Shown one piece after another: positions 38,058 to 46,400 of a DNA stretch of 64,000 nucleotides. Numbering within the stretch: the stretch's first letter is position 1; every line of letters starts with the position of its first letter. The DNA is taken from positions 1 through 64,000 of the forward strand of contig NZ_BMLW01000014.1 of the NCBI RefSeq assembly GCF_014645515.1, read 5' to 3'. The notes under the pieces were generated by a model, which was not told where the DNA came from, did no database searches, and saw only the letters and a program-made list of their open reading frames with translations. Origin of the DNA: Oceanobacillus neutriphilus (lineage in GTDB: Bacteria; Bacillota; Bacilli; Bacillales; Amphibacillaceae). The position numbers and the translations under genes were made by a program.

Positions 38058-38480
38058 TTATTTAATCGCAAATGTAATTTCTGCTTCGCATGCAACTTCC
38101 CCATTGACGGTTGCAATACCTTTTCCTTTGCCAATCGGTCCCTTCATACGAATGATTTCAACGGACAGCTCCAACTGATCACCCGGCTTTACCTGACGTT
38201 TGAAGCGGCATTTATCTACTCCTGCTAAAAAGCCAATTTTACCTTTATTCTGCTCCATTCCTAAAACGGCAATCGCACCTGTCTGTGCAAGAGCTTCTAA
38301 AATAAGCACGCCAGGCATTACTGGATAGTCTGGAAAATGGCCGGGAAAAAATGGCTCGTTTGCTGTCACATTTTTAATCGCTGTGACTTTCTTGCCTTCT
38401 TCTATATCCTTTACCTGATCTACTAATAAAAACGGATAACGATGCGGCAGTACTTCTTTAATTTGTTGAATGTCCATCAT
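38058..38480 (-). CDS. fabZ: 3-hydroxyacyl-ACP dehydratase FabZ
   Basis: 140 residues, typical length. Hot-dog fold signature [12 protein letters not shown] and the catalytic His in [23 protein letters not shown], with the Glu in the same helix. It dehydrates (3R)-hydroxyacyl-ACP in each cycle of type II fatty-acid synthesis. AAGGAG precedes the ATG by 10 bases; a second ATG one codon on is equally possible. A strong terminator at 38538-38571 separates it from the mbl-flhO-flhP genes, so it is its own unit although its position next to them matches B. subtilis (ywpB). Confidence 0.95.
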   Translation of the reverse strand: MMDIQQIKEVLPHRYPFLLVDQVKDIEEGKKVTAIKNVTANEPFFPGHFPDYPVMPGVLILEALAQTGAIAVLGMEQNKGKIGFLAGVDKCRFKRQVKPGDQLELSVEIIRMKGPIGKGKGIATVNGEVACEAEITFAIK

Positions 38481-38537
38481 TTTTCAACGACTCCTTTTTA
38501 TATGTATGTATTGTCATTATAGCTGATTTAGAAATTG

Positions 38538-38571
38538 AAAAACATATTCGTCCATCATCGAATATGTTTTT
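38538..38571 (-). terminator. Terminator between the EpuA-like gene and fabZ
   Basis: AAAAACATATTCG and CGAATATGTTTTT are exact reverse complements around an 8-base loop, giving a stem with a T-tail on both strands. Confidence 0.85.
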
Positions 38572-38902
38572 AATCTACTTTATTTACAATATCGACAATA
38601 TGCTGCCATGTTTCCATACGCAGCGCATCTAACGGAGATCCGTCGCCCAAAACAGCAAAGCCGATCATTAAACCTACGATAAAAGCAGCTGTAGCGAATA
38701 TCAATACAACGATAATACGCAGCCAGATTGGGAAAATACGCAATCTCGGTCTGCTGAGTTTCTCTCTGCGCTTACTCTGCTGCTTTTCTTTCTTTTCCGT
38801 CTTTCTGGAAATTTCTTGTTTTACTGCTTGTTCCTCACCCGCTGCTGCTGACTCTTCCTCTGCTTTGTGTGAGGTCTTTTGTGAAGATGGATTATTCGTC
38901 AT
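38570..38902 (-). CDS. EpuA-type small membrane protein (often misnamed RNA polymerase subunit beta)
   Basis: 110 residues. A long charged cytoplasmic N-terminus (Lys/Glu/Gln-rich, residues 1-55) precedes one membrane helix (IWLRIIVVLIFATAAFIVGLMIGFAVLG) and a short tail with DGSPLDALRMETWQHI. This matches the EpuA family found beside mbl/flhOP in Bacillales. Databases label it 'DNA-directed RNA polymerase subunit beta', which nothing in the sequence supports. Function unknown. ATG with AAGGAGTT upstream; last gene of the mbl-flhO-flhP group before a terminator. Confidence 0.8.
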   Translation of the reverse strand: MTNNPSSQKTSHKAEEESAAAGEEQAVKQEISRKTEKKEKQQSKRREKLSRPRLRIFPIWLRIIVVLIFATAAFIVGLMIGFAVLGDGSPLDALRMETWQHIVDIVNKVD

Positions 38903-39049
38903 TTCTGTAACTCCTTATAAGAAGATGTTTAAAAAGATTCGTAAAAGTGACGCTTCGAATTTCCCGGTCCCTTTTTTCAGTCTTTTTAAACACTGACTAT
39001 GTATAGCCCAATTTATTCCTGCTGCAAGAGCACAACCAATGGATAGGAT

Positions 39050-39868
39050 TTATGATCGGATTGTATTCACTAATCCGGACATTTGATCACCCATCGAAAT
39101 GGAACGTGAATTAAACTGATAAAGCCGCTGCGCTGCAACCATATCTGTCATTGCCCGTGATAAGTCAACATTAGACTGCTCCAAAGATTGCGGATGAATA
39201 ACAGCACCCTCTCCGGCATACGCCTGAATAATTTCATCTGCATCAGCCTCTGCTGATACGGAGAAAAAATTATCGCCCTCTGCTTCCAAAGCACTTGGAC
39301 GTACAGCTTCTACAATGGCTAATTCAGCCTCTGCAGCCTGATTGTCACCGCGGGTCACTATTAACTGCCCCTGATCATTAAATTCAACGGAATCAAATCC
39401 ATCCTGAATTTCAATAGGGCCTTCTTGTCCGATAATAGGATGACCATCGGAAGTTGTCAAGGCAAGTGTATCTCCTCCAGCTGGAGAAAGGTAAAATGAG
39501 CCGTCTCTTGTATAGACCATTTCTTCCTGCCCGTTTTCTATCCGGTTCACCTGGAAGAACGTGTTCTCTCCAGTTAATGCTGCATCTAATACCCGATTCG
39601 TCTCGACCAGGCTTCCCTGCTGCTGATTTAAATGAATCGCACCCAATCCTGCTCCGGTCCCAACACGAATCCCGTCTGGCGTCATTCTGCCTTCAGCATT
39701 CGCCGGTGCATTTAAATTATTAATCTGCTGGTTTAACAAGGAAGAAAATTCTACTTGTCTGCTCTTATATCCAGTTGTCCCATTATTAGAAATATTATTT
39801 CCAATAATATCGAGCTTGTTCTGAATTTGATTCATTGTTACTGCTGCCTGATTCATAATGCGTGACAT
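39050..39868 (-). CDS. flhP: Flagellar hook-basal body rod protein FlhP
   Basis: 272 residues. It has the FlgE/FlgF/FlgG rod-hook architecture: N-terminal NQIQNKLDIIGNNISNNGTTGYK and C-terminal LEQSNVDLSRAMTDMVAAQRLYQFNSRSI, the coiled ends that build the axial structure, with a beta domain between. It is exported through the flagellar type III system and forms part of the distal rod. It follows flhO by 13 bases, and both lie downstream of mbl as in B. subtilis. AGGAGG precedes the ATG. Confidence 0.9.
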   Translation of the reverse strand: MSRIMNQAAVTMNQIQNKLDIIGNNISNNGTTGYKSRQVEFSSLLNQQINNLNAPANAEGRMTPDGIRVGTGAGLGAIHLNQQQGSLVETNRVLDAALTGENTFFQVNRIENGQEEMVYTRDGSFYLSPAGGDTLALTTSDGHPIIGQEGPIEIQDGFDSVEFNDQGQLIVTRGDNQAAEAELAIVEAVRPSALEAEGDNFFSVSAEADADEIIQAYAGEGAVIHPQSLEQSNVDLSRAMTDMVAAQRLYQFNSRSISMGDQMSGLVNTIRS

Positions 39869-39881
39869 GACAGATTCCTCC

Positions 39882-40691
39882 TTAACTTAAGCGGCCAATT
39901 TCTGTAACTGCTTTCCCCAGACTTTCATCATATACCCGTAAAACGCGCTGATTGGATTCAAACAAGCGGTATGCGTTCATCATATCTGTCATTGATTGTG
40001 CAGTATTTACATTAGACTGCTCTAAAGCACCCTGCTGTAATGTATAATCGGCATCTCCCGGCATAGCTTCTGCATCCCCTTGAAAAAGATCATTTCCTTC
40101 TTTAATCAATGTGTTTGCATCAGCTACATACTGTGTACCAAGTGTAATATCTCCGCCAGCTGTCGGAATAACTCCTTCCGGGCTGATGATATCAATGGTG
40201 CCATCTGTCTGAATATTATTGCCGTTTTCATCTAACACATAGTACCCCTGACTTGTCACGAGGTAGCCGTCTGCATCAATCGTAAAATTCCCATTCCGGG
40301 TGTAGCGCACATCTCCATCATTATTCTGAACTGTGAAAAAGATGGCCCCATTCTCATCAGGCACTTCCCTTTGATTAATGGCAACATCTGTCGGCAAACC
40401 GGATTCAACTATATCACCCTGCGCATAATGCGGAATTGTTTCCTGGACATATACACCTGTATTCAGCCCCCCTAATTGACGGGAAGAAGGGATATTGAAT
40501 CCTCCCTGTGTTGTCGGAATACGATTTGCGCCGCCCATCTGTTCAATTAATAATTCCGGAAAAGCACGAATAGCCGTTTGATCGGCCTTATATCCTGGAG
40601 TATTTGCATTAGCAATATTATTAGACAATGCTTCTTGTTGCCGCTGCTGCGTTATCATACCGCTTGCTGCTGTATATAAACCTCTTAACAC
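39882..40691 (-). CDS. flhO: Flagellar hook-basal body rod protein FlhO
   Basis: 269 residues from a GTG at 40691 preceded by GGAGGAGGCGG; this gives the family N-terminus LRGLYTAASGMITQQRQQEALSNNIANANTPGYK, whereas an ATG 17 codons upstream would add a non-family leader. C-terminus LEQSNVNTAQSMTDMMNAYRLFESNQRVL completes the rod/hook pattern. Exported axial flagellar component acting with FlhP. Downstream of mbl by 99 bases; probably cotranscribed with flhP. Confidence 0.9.
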   Translation of the reverse strand: MLRGLYTAASGMITQQRQQEALSNNIANANTPGYKADQTAIRAFPELLIEQMGGANRIPTTQGGFNIPSSRQLGGLNTGVYVQETIPHYAQGDIVESGLPTDVAINQREVPDENGAIFFTVQNNDGDVRYTRNGNFTIDADGYLVTSQGYYVLDENGNNIQTDGTIDIISPEGVIPTAGGDITLGTQYVADANTLIKEGNDLFQGDAEAMPGDADYTLQQGALEQSNVNTAQSMTDMMNAYRLFESNQRVLRVYDESLGKAVTEIGRLS

Positions 40692-40790
40692 AAAGCCGCC
40701 TCCTCCGTAATAGAAAGTGTTAAAAAGACGTGCGGGCAGCAATAAATTAATTTAAGATTGCTGCCAACGGCTGTCTTTTACTGAAGCTTG

Positions 40791-41792
40791 TCAGTTAACA
40801 CTTCTTTTTTCAAGCTTATCAATGTTTTCAAGCATAATTCCTGTTCCCTTTGCTACACAATCCATCGGATCCTCTGCAATAAAAATAGGAACCTTTAACT
40901 CTTCAGCCAATAATTGATCAACACCATGAAGCAGTGCTCCACCGCCGGTTAAAATAACACCTCTATCAATAATATCTGCTGATAATTCTGGCGGTGTCTG
41001 CTCAAGAACTGCTTTTGCAGCCTGAACAATAAGGGCTACAGATTCCATTAACGCCTGCTGGATTTCCTCCGATTCAATCGTGATCGTTCTTGGTAATCCC
41101 GATACCATATCACGGCCTCTGATTTCCATTGATTCCTTGCGTGAACCAGGGAATACAGTAGCTACATTAATTTTAATATTTTCTGCTGTACGTTCTCCGA
41201 TAAGCAGTTTGTATTGCTTTTTAATGTATTGAAGAATATCCCAGTCAAACTTATCTCCAGCCATTTTCACGGATTGAGAGGTTACAATACCGCCCATAGA
41301 CAGTACTGCCACATCGGTTGTACCTCCTCCGATATCTACCACCATATTTCCGCTTGGCTGATAAATATCCATGCCGGCACCAATTGCAGCTACTTTAGGC
41401 TCTTCCTCTAAGTATATGCGTTTTCCGCCAGACTTTTCTGCCGCTTCTTTAATTGCTTTTTGCTCTACCTTTGTAATGTTTGTCGGGCAGCAAATAAGCA
41501 TTCTCGGCTTTGATAAAACACCTTTGACGTTAATCTTATTTATAAAATATCTTAACATTGCTTCTGTGACATCAAAATCAGCGATAACTCCGTCCTTTAA
41601 CGGGCGCAGTGCTTCTATGTTACCCGGTGTACGTCCAACCATACGACGGGCTTCTTCTCCAACTTCGAGCACACGGTTTGTATTACGATCCATGGCAACG
41701 ACAGATGGTTCATTTAAAACTATTCCTTTTCCTTTAACGTGTATCAATACATTTGCGGTACCAAGATCAATCCCAATATCTCTGGAAAACAT
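40791..41792 (-). CDS. mbl: MreB-family cell-shape protein Mbl
   Basis: 333 residues, Mbl length. Actin/HSP70-type ATPase motifs: phosphate 1 IGIDLGTANVL, phosphate 2 VVDIGGGTTDVAVLS, adenosine motif RGVILTGGGALLHG. It is a membrane-associated filament that guides lateral-wall synthesis. Position next to spoIIID and flhO is the B. subtilis order, supporting Mbl over MreB. TAGGAGGATTTAG precedes the ATG. Confidence 0.95.
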   Translation of the reverse strand: MFSRDIGIDLGTANVLIHVKGKGIVLNEPSVVAMDRNTNRVLEVGEEARRMVGRTPGNIEALRPLKDGVIADFDVTEAMLRYFINKINVKGVLSKPRMLICCPTNITKVEQKAIKEAAEKSGGKRIYLEEEPKVAAIGAGMDIYQPSGNMVVDIGGGTTDVAVLSMGGIVTSQSVKMAGDKFDWDILQYIKKQYKLLIGERTAENIKINVATVFPGSRKESMEIRGRDMVSGLPRTITIESEEIQQALMESVALIVQAAKAVLEQTPPELSADIIDRGVILTGGGALLHGVDQLLAEELKVPIFIAEDPMDCVAKGTGIMLENIDKLEKRSVN

Positions 41793-41848
41793 GAATCTAA
41801 ATCCTCCTAGCGTTACTATCTTGCACCGTCCTAAGACAAAATGCTACT

Positions 41849-41878
41849 AGTATACTATTTTACCACAAAATACGGTAA
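41849..41878 (-). promoter_or_regulatory. Candidate promoter of mbl
   Basis: On the minus strand, TTACCG (41878-41873), an 18-base spacer and TATACT (41854-41849), about 55 bases before the ATG. The -35 is weak. Confidence 0.35.
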
Positions 41879-42014
41879 TTAACTGTATGAAAAAAATATT
41901 TTTTTGTTTTTTTGGCGGTCTTATTTAAAAAAGTTCAAATTATTATCTTTTGGTTGGGTTCATTGATTATTTTCTTTGATATAAGTAAAGTATATGAATT
42001 GAATATTAGAAGCA

Positions 42015-42145
42015 GCCGCTCCAGAAAAATACTACGCTTTCCATGGGCTTGCGCTCAGCCTCCTCAGAAAAAAGAAGACCACTTTTTTCCTGCGGGGTCT
42101 TCCCACTACGCTTTCCCATAGGAGTCTCCGTATTTTTCTTCCGCT
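42015..42145. repeat. Solo structured module, type c
   Basis: Outer arms AGAAAAATAC (42023-42032) and GTATTTTTCT (42130-42139) are exact reverse complements. An inner stem GAAAAAAG (42067-42074) pairs with CTTTTTTC (42082-42089). The core between carries GCTTTCCATGGG, CTCAGCCTCCTC, CTGCGGGGTCTTC and CCCATAGGAGTC, shared with the module at 56721-56835 and more loosely with modules a and b. It lies outside the adjacent TIR element. Confidence 0.75.
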
Positions 42146-42233
42146 AGTTAGTGTATAGAGCTATAATTTAATCATTTTCATTAAAACAAACAATGTAATT
42201 TATTATCTCAACTTTTTCATCCTATAATAATTA

Positions 42234-43008
42234 ACTCAACTTTCGCACTTAAGAATAAAAATATAAACCTTGCTGTTCCAGGATATACATGTTCTCAATT
42301 ATCATGCTTGCTTTTAATTAACCCATCTTTTTATTTTTTGAACAGGGTATTGTGTATAGCTTCCGCTCCAGCCAACCACTCCGCTTTCCATGGGGACGGC
42401 TTCAGCTAACTTGAAAAGAAAACCGCTTTTCAGGTGGATCTTCAGCTCGCCCTGTTCCCATAGGAGTCTACGTGGTTGGCCTGCGCTCTAATAGGATTCT
42501 ACAGCGCATGGAAGAAATAATATCCTGATGAAGTAAGATGAAATCATCGTTTTTTAGCCTAAATAAACAATCATGCTGGTGTTTCAAATGGTTTTTAGCA
42601 GTTCAAATCATGACAGCAGGAATAATTCATATCAAGAATAGCTTTCATACACCAAAAACAAGGATTGCTGAGCATGTTTACCATGCAACACGAAAAATTT
42701 GTTCTGTCATATCTGCCTTTTTTTGTTCAGTTATTTCAGTATAGAACATCCTGCTAGCGGAGGCGGACCGTTTTGACTCCTGTGGGATCAGGCACCATCT
42801 GAAGATCCACTTTTGCCAAGTGATCTTCTTGGCAAAAGTTAGCTGAAGAGCGTGCCCCTAGGAAAGCAAAACGGTCCGCTGTAGCGGTAGCTCACACGTT
42901 ACCTTCTTTTTGGATAGAGTTTATACTTTGTCAAGAGATAGATGGAAGAAATGATCAATCCCTGTCCCTGTAGATAGGAAGTCACTTTTTAAAGTACGAA
43001 AGTTGAGT
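42234..43008. mobile_element. 775-bp non-coding element with terminal inverted repeats, copy 2
   Basis: Ends ACTCAACTTTCGCACTT (42234-42250) and AAGTACGAAAGTTGAGT (42992-43008) are inverted repeats with one mismatch. The interior matches copy 1 at 28901-29659 throughout. Module a: outer arms 42371-42379 and 42472-42480, inner 42409-42418 and 42426-42435. Module b: outer arms 42763-42775 and 42867-42879 (13 bp exact), inner 42809-42820 and 42828-42839 (12 bp exact). No gene inside and no clear target-site duplication. It lies between mbl and spoIIID, downstream of spoIIID and upstream of the mbl promoter. Bases 43009-43213 hold no gene. Confidence 0.8.
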
Positions 43009-43213
43009 GATTAAGATGTGATTAAGAAAAATTATATTAGTCACTATAATATTTGGTCATAAATCACTTCATTTTCTTGTAATAAATCAGCATTTATCTT
43101 TCAACCAAAGTTTTTCCAACACATAAAAAAGCAGTAAAACTATTTTTTATCATTGTTCTACTGCTTTTCCAACATATTTATAATATTAAAAAAATAAATG
43201 GCGTGGAGATTTT

Positions 43214-43546
43214 TTAACTCCCCTGAGCTTTTGACCTGCTTGACGAAGCCAGGAATTTTTGTGTGATTTTTGTTTCTTTTACTGTATCTTCTTCATCCTT
43301 GGATATTTTGTATTTTTTCCTTGTTGCTTCTCCTCCGCGTAAATGGCGGATTGCTTTATGGTACTCAAGTATTTCTTTGACTTCCTGGGCCAGTTTAGGA
43401 TTAATTTCCGGCAGCCGTTCTGTCAGATCTTTATGAACAGTACTTTTGGATACGCCGAACTCTTTTGCAATGGTCCGGACTGTTTTTCTTGTTTCTACAA
43501 CATGCCTCCCTATTTTAATTGTCCTTTCTTTGATGTAATCATGCAC
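43214..43546 (-). CDS. spoIIID: Mother-cell sporulation transcription factor SpoIIID
   Basis: 110 residues. The start HDYIKERTIKIGRHVVETRK and the helix-turn-helix TIAKEFGVSKSTVHKDLTERL are nearly the same as in B. subtilis SpoIIID (93 residues). The C-terminus is about 17 residues longer and rich in Lys and Ser. SpoIIID activates or represses many sigma-E-dependent genes in the mother cell. GGGGGGCGAACG precedes the ATG. Neighbours mbl and spoIIQ match the B. subtilis order, with mobile repeats filling both gaps. Confidence 0.95.
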   Translation of the reverse strand: MHDYIKERTIKIGRHVVETRKTVRTIAKEFGVSKSTVHKDLTERLPEINPKLAQEVKEILEYHKAIRHLRGGEATRKKYKISKDEEDTVKETKITQKFLASSSRSKAQGS

Positions 43547-43594
43547 ACCGTTCGCCCCCCTAAGTTGTAATTCCGAGGTGTCGCTTGGACAGGG

Positions 43595-43618
43595 TGTATG
43601 TTTTGGGATAGGACTTAT
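43595..43618 (-). promoter_or_regulatory. Possible sigma-E promoter of spoIIID
   Basis: On the minus strand CATACA (43600-43595) fits the core of a sigma-E -10 element, with ATA about 15 bases upstream. Known: B. subtilis spoIIID is sigma-E dependent. The flanking positions of both boxes match poorly, so this is weak. The rest of 43547-43869 shows no gene. Confidence 0.3.
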
Positions 43619-43869
43619 TGATAAGCGGCTGACTATTTTTTATGTAGTCATTAGAATATAAAAGAATAAGGGTTCCACTTAAGATGAATGGTATTTATAA
43701 ATTACATGTCTTTTCACCTCAGACAATTCGATTGCATGGTTTGTAATATCATCATATTAAAAAAATCGTTCCTTTATGCTTAAGATTTGTACAAATAATC
43801 ATGGGGACAAGGTGTATTTTTAAAAGTATGTTAATAAATTGCTTTTAGGGGAGTCCAAAAATCCCTATA

Positions 43870-43912
43870 AAAAAATCCGGCAATGAATTATTCATCACCA
43901 GATTTTTGGTTT
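43870..43912 (-). terminator. Terminator after spoIIQ
   Basis: On the minus strand AAAAATC..GG and CC..GATTTTT pair around an inner palindrome (TGAATAATTCA), followed by a run of seven T. Confidence 0.7.
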
Positions 43913-43929
43913 TCCCAAGCAATCTTCTT

Positions 43930-44805
43930 TTATTCTTCGGAATCGTCCAATTCTACATCGATTTCTTCATCCGCTTCGTCGTCAGTTCCTTCATCTTCAC
44001 TTGGTACTTCTTCTTGTTCTGTATCTTCTACGTTTTCTGCATCTTCTTCAGGATTTACAACATCTTCTCCTGAAGTTGGTTCGTCACTTACTGCTTCATC
44101 TTCCGCAGCGCTATCTTCTACAGCAATGCTGGATGCCGGCTGATCGAAATAGCTTTCCGGATTGACTTCTGTGCCGTCTTTACGGATTTCAAAATGCAAG
44201 TGTGTTCCATTGTCTTTACCAAACAAGTTTTTACCAGCTGTTCCCAGCTTATCACCTTGTGCAACTTGGTCACTCACAGAAACTGCTACATCTCCAAGAC
44301 TAGCATAATACGTTTTTAAGTCTTCACCATGTGATACAACAACTACGTTACCTAGTAATGGATCTTCCTTCACTTCTTCTACTGTTCCGCTGATAGATGC
44401 TAAGACATCAAAAGTTTCTGCATCTGCTGCAGCAATGTCTACTCCTGTACTTTGATAGTAACGATTGTTGTAAAGTACAAGTGCATTTTCTCTGTCTTCC
44501 TGCTCTGCGTTGTAATCAAAAAATTTAGTTACGATTTCTGCTTCATCTGTGTTTTCCAGCGGCATTCCTACCAATTCCTGCTGATCAACTACCGGTACAG
44601 CATCTTCATCATTCATTGATGGAAGGTAGTGGTCCTCTGCATTTCTTTGGTCATCTTGCTCTGAAACATCAGATCCTGCATTTTGATACCAAATGACTGA
44701 CGCTAATAAAACAGCTGCAATACTTAAATACAATGCTGGGAAAAACCATTTCTTGCGGAAAATTTGGCTCCATTTATTTTTTGGGCCTTTGAATTCCTCT
44801 TTCAT
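43930..44805 (-). CDS. spoIIQ: Forespore engulfment protein SpoIIQ (degenerate M23/LytM domain)
   Basis: 291 residues from the ATG at 44805, behind GAGGTGA; B. subtilis SpoIIQ begins at the equivalent MREE. A cytoplasmic stub, one membrane helix (FFPALYLSIAAVLLASVIW) and an outer LytM domain are visible. The domain keeps HLHFEIRKDG (HxH), but where active M23 enzymes have the first zinc His it reads YQSTGVDIA, so it should be inactive, as in B. subtilis. SpoIIQ binds mother-cell SpoIIIAH across the septum during engulfment. The C-terminal tail of about 60 residues is almost wholly acidic, unlike the mixed-charge tail of B. subtilis. Confidence 0.92.
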   Translation of the reverse strand: MKEEFKGPKNKWSQIFRKKWFFPALYLSIAAVLLASVIWYQNAGSDVSEQDDQRNAEDHYLPSMNDEDAVPVVDQQELVGMPLENTDEAEIVTKFFDYNAEQEDRENALVLYNNRYYQSTGVDIAAADAETFDVLASISGTVEEVKEDPLLGNVVVVSHGEDLKTYYASLGDVAVSVSDQVAQGDKLGTAGKNLFGKDNGTHLHFEIRKDGTEVNPESYFDQPASSIAVEDSAAEDEAVSDEPTSGEDVVNPEEDAENVEDTEQEEVPSEDEGTDDEADEEIDVELDDSEE

Positions 44806-44823
44806 TTTCATCACCTCTGCAAC

Positions 44824-44853
44824 CATTGTGAGCAGAAAAAGAGAATTATATAC
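44824..44853 (-). promoter_or_regulatory. Candidate sigma-F promoter of spoIIQ
   Basis: On the minus strand GTATA (44853-44849) fits the sigma-F -35, and GCTCACAATG (44833-44824) partly fits the -10, exactly 15 bases apart. The transcript start would fall at the ribosome site, giving a very short leader. Known: spoIIQ is a sigma-F gene in B. subtilis. Confidence 0.4.
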
Positions 44854-44892
44854 ATAACTATGAAAAAAATTTTTGATTTTCATAATAAGTAG

Positions 44893-45093
44893 GCTCAATT
44901 TTCGCCAAAAGAAAACTTGCTTATCATAGAGACAGGTGTTAATCGTTCCTTCTATCTATCTCTTGACAAAGCATAAACTCTAGCTAGAAAGAAAGTAATG
45001 TGTGAGGTTACCGCTGCGGCGGACCGTTTTGCTTTCGACGTACAAATGTTTCCGATGAGGTATAGATGCTTATTCTCAGGTGCGAAGGTTGAG
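44893..45093. mobile_element. 201-bp short relative of the TIR element
   Basis: Ends GCTCAATTTTCGCC (from 44893) and GGTGCGAAGGTTGAG (to 45093) are inverted repeats like those of the 775-bp element. The interior (TCTTGACAAAGCATAAACT, CCGCTGCGGCGGACCGTTTTGC) matches the right end of that element on the opposite strand, as if derived by deletion. Its left end is 40 bases upstream of the candidate spoIIQ promoter. Bases 45094-45170 hold no gene. Confidence 0.7.
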
Positions 45094-45170
45094 AAATAGG
45101 TTACATAGAGGTTCTGGTAGAAACGCTTTCACCTTTGCAATAAAAGTAGTTTAGCCCATTTAGACAATAA

Positions 45171-45203
45171 AAAAACCCCCGCTCAGTTAGAAACGAGGGT
45201 TGG
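45171..45203 (-). terminator. Terminator after spoIID
   Basis: On the minus strand AACCCTCG and CGGGGGTT pair (one G-T) around 11 bases, followed by TTTTTTT. The stem overlaps the last codons of spoIID. Confidence 0.75.
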
Positions 45204-46400
45204 TGCAATTTCACTTACTTGGCTGATATCTACATCTGTATAGTAGTAGTGAATAATGTCTTCATAGTTTTTTCCTTCTGCTGCCATGCCGTTTGCTCCA
45301 TATTGACTCATGCCGACACCGTGTCCATAGCCTTGTGTCGTAAAAATCAGATGATTGTCACTCTGTTCAATGGTAAAATCACTGGATCTCAGACCTAATT
45401 TATCGCGAAATTCCGCTCCTGTAAAAGCATTACCGGCAATTGTTATTTCTTTTACTCTGCCGCTGTCTGTATGGCTGACTTCCATCGGGATTTTCTTATC
45501 ATCCTGAAGTGGTATTTGTAATGCCTCGGATACTTCGGCGATACTCAGTGTTGTCTGACTGGTGAATTCTGGTGCATCCTTATCCCAGGGACTCTCCACA
45601 CTGCGCAGATAGGCAACCTCACTCTCCCAATAATCCTCCGAGTTTTCTGTATATCCATTACTCGTGGAGAAGAAGGAAGCTGTAATCGGCGCTTTTTTAT
45701 AAGTGATGATTTGTCCTTCTGTTTCTTTAACTGCCTGATTTATTTTATTCATTTTCTCCTGGTATTCTGCTCCCCACTGTTCCTGCAGCTCCTGTTCTCC
45801 TTTGTATACCTGATGCTGTGTGGAATCCGTCAAATCATAGCTGCCATTCTTCTCTCCATTCAGCAGGAAGTTGACAGTAAATGTTCTCGCAGCAACTGCC
45901 TGGGCTTTCAATGCCTCCATTTCAAACTCTGTCGGCATCTCTGAAGAAACAACACCGGCCACATATTGCTCTACCGGAACATTCTCCACTTCTTCATTGC
46001 TCACCCGCATGACAGAGACATCAAATGGAGATGCTCCAACTTCCACGGCTTCATCGCCTGCTGCAGCTTCTTCAGAAGTATCTTCTGCCTCGTTTTCTTT
46101 ATCAGGATTTTCTTCATCTGTTTCCACCGTTTCTACACCTGCGCTAATTTGATTATCCGTTTTTGTAATCTGGACAATAATTGCCGGTACTGCCAGTATA
46201 AAAATGATCAGTACTGCAAAAACACCTATTATCATTTGCTTCCAAGGAGATGGGCGCTGATGATTATAATACGTTGATTTCCGGTTAGAAAAAGGTACGA
46301 TTTTCTGCAATGGCTGGTTCGGTATCCTTTTCTTCTGCTGCAGCTGTTTCATTTTCTTATGAATTGCTGTATTTTTCCGTTTATACTTTTGGTTATGCAC
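45183..46400 (-). CDS. spoIID: Stage II sporulation protein D, septal peptidoglycan lytic transglycosylase
   Basis: 405 residues from a GTG with AGGAGGAGG upstream. A basic cytoplasmic N-terminus of about 55 residues and one membrane helix (MIIGVFAVLIIFILAVPAIIV) precede an acidic linker and the SpoIID domain. VEQYVAGVVSSEMPTEFEMEALKAQAVAART contains the catalytic Glu of SSEMP, and GYGHGVGMSQYGANGMA is the family C-terminal motif. SpoIID cleaves glycan strands to drive membrane migration in engulfment, in a complex with SpoIIM and SpoIIP. In B. subtilis it follows murA directly; here the dpp-ykf operon lies between. The basic N-terminus is longer than in B. subtilis (343 residues in total there). 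Confidence 0.94.
   Translation of the reverse strand: MHNQKYKRKNTAIHKKMKQLQQKKRIPNQPLQKIVPFSNRKSTYYNHQRPSPWKQMIIGVFAVLIIFILAVPAIIVQITKTDNQISAGVETVETDEENPDKENEAEDTSEEAAAGDEAVEVGASPFDVSVMRVSNEEVENVPVEQYVAGVVSSEMPTEFEMEALKAQAVAARTFTVNFLLNGEKNGSYDLTDSTQHQVYKGEQELQEQWGAEYQEKMNKINQAVKETEGQIITYKKAPITASFFSTSNGYTENSEDYWESEVAYLRSVESPWDKDAPEFTSQTTLSIAEVSEALQIPLQDDKKIPMEVSHTDSGRVKEITIAGNAFTGAEFRDKLGLRSSDFTIEQSDNHLIFTTQGYGHGVGMSQYGANGMAAEGKNYEDIIHYYYTDVDISQVSEIAPTLVSN

Noticed and set aside
38570-38902. RNA polymerase beta subunit
   Set aside because: The database name attached to this family is not supported; the product is a 110-residue single-span membrane protein.
38927-38991. Terminator between flhP and the EpuA-like gene
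   Set aside because: GTTTAAAAAGA and TCTTTTTAAAC are complementary, but the loop is about 43 bases and the stem is all A/T, so a working terminator is doubtful.
42538-42744. Open frame inside the TIR element
   Set aside because: The frame is not kept in the other element copy (29261-29485 is open only on the opposite strand), so it is not a conserved gene.
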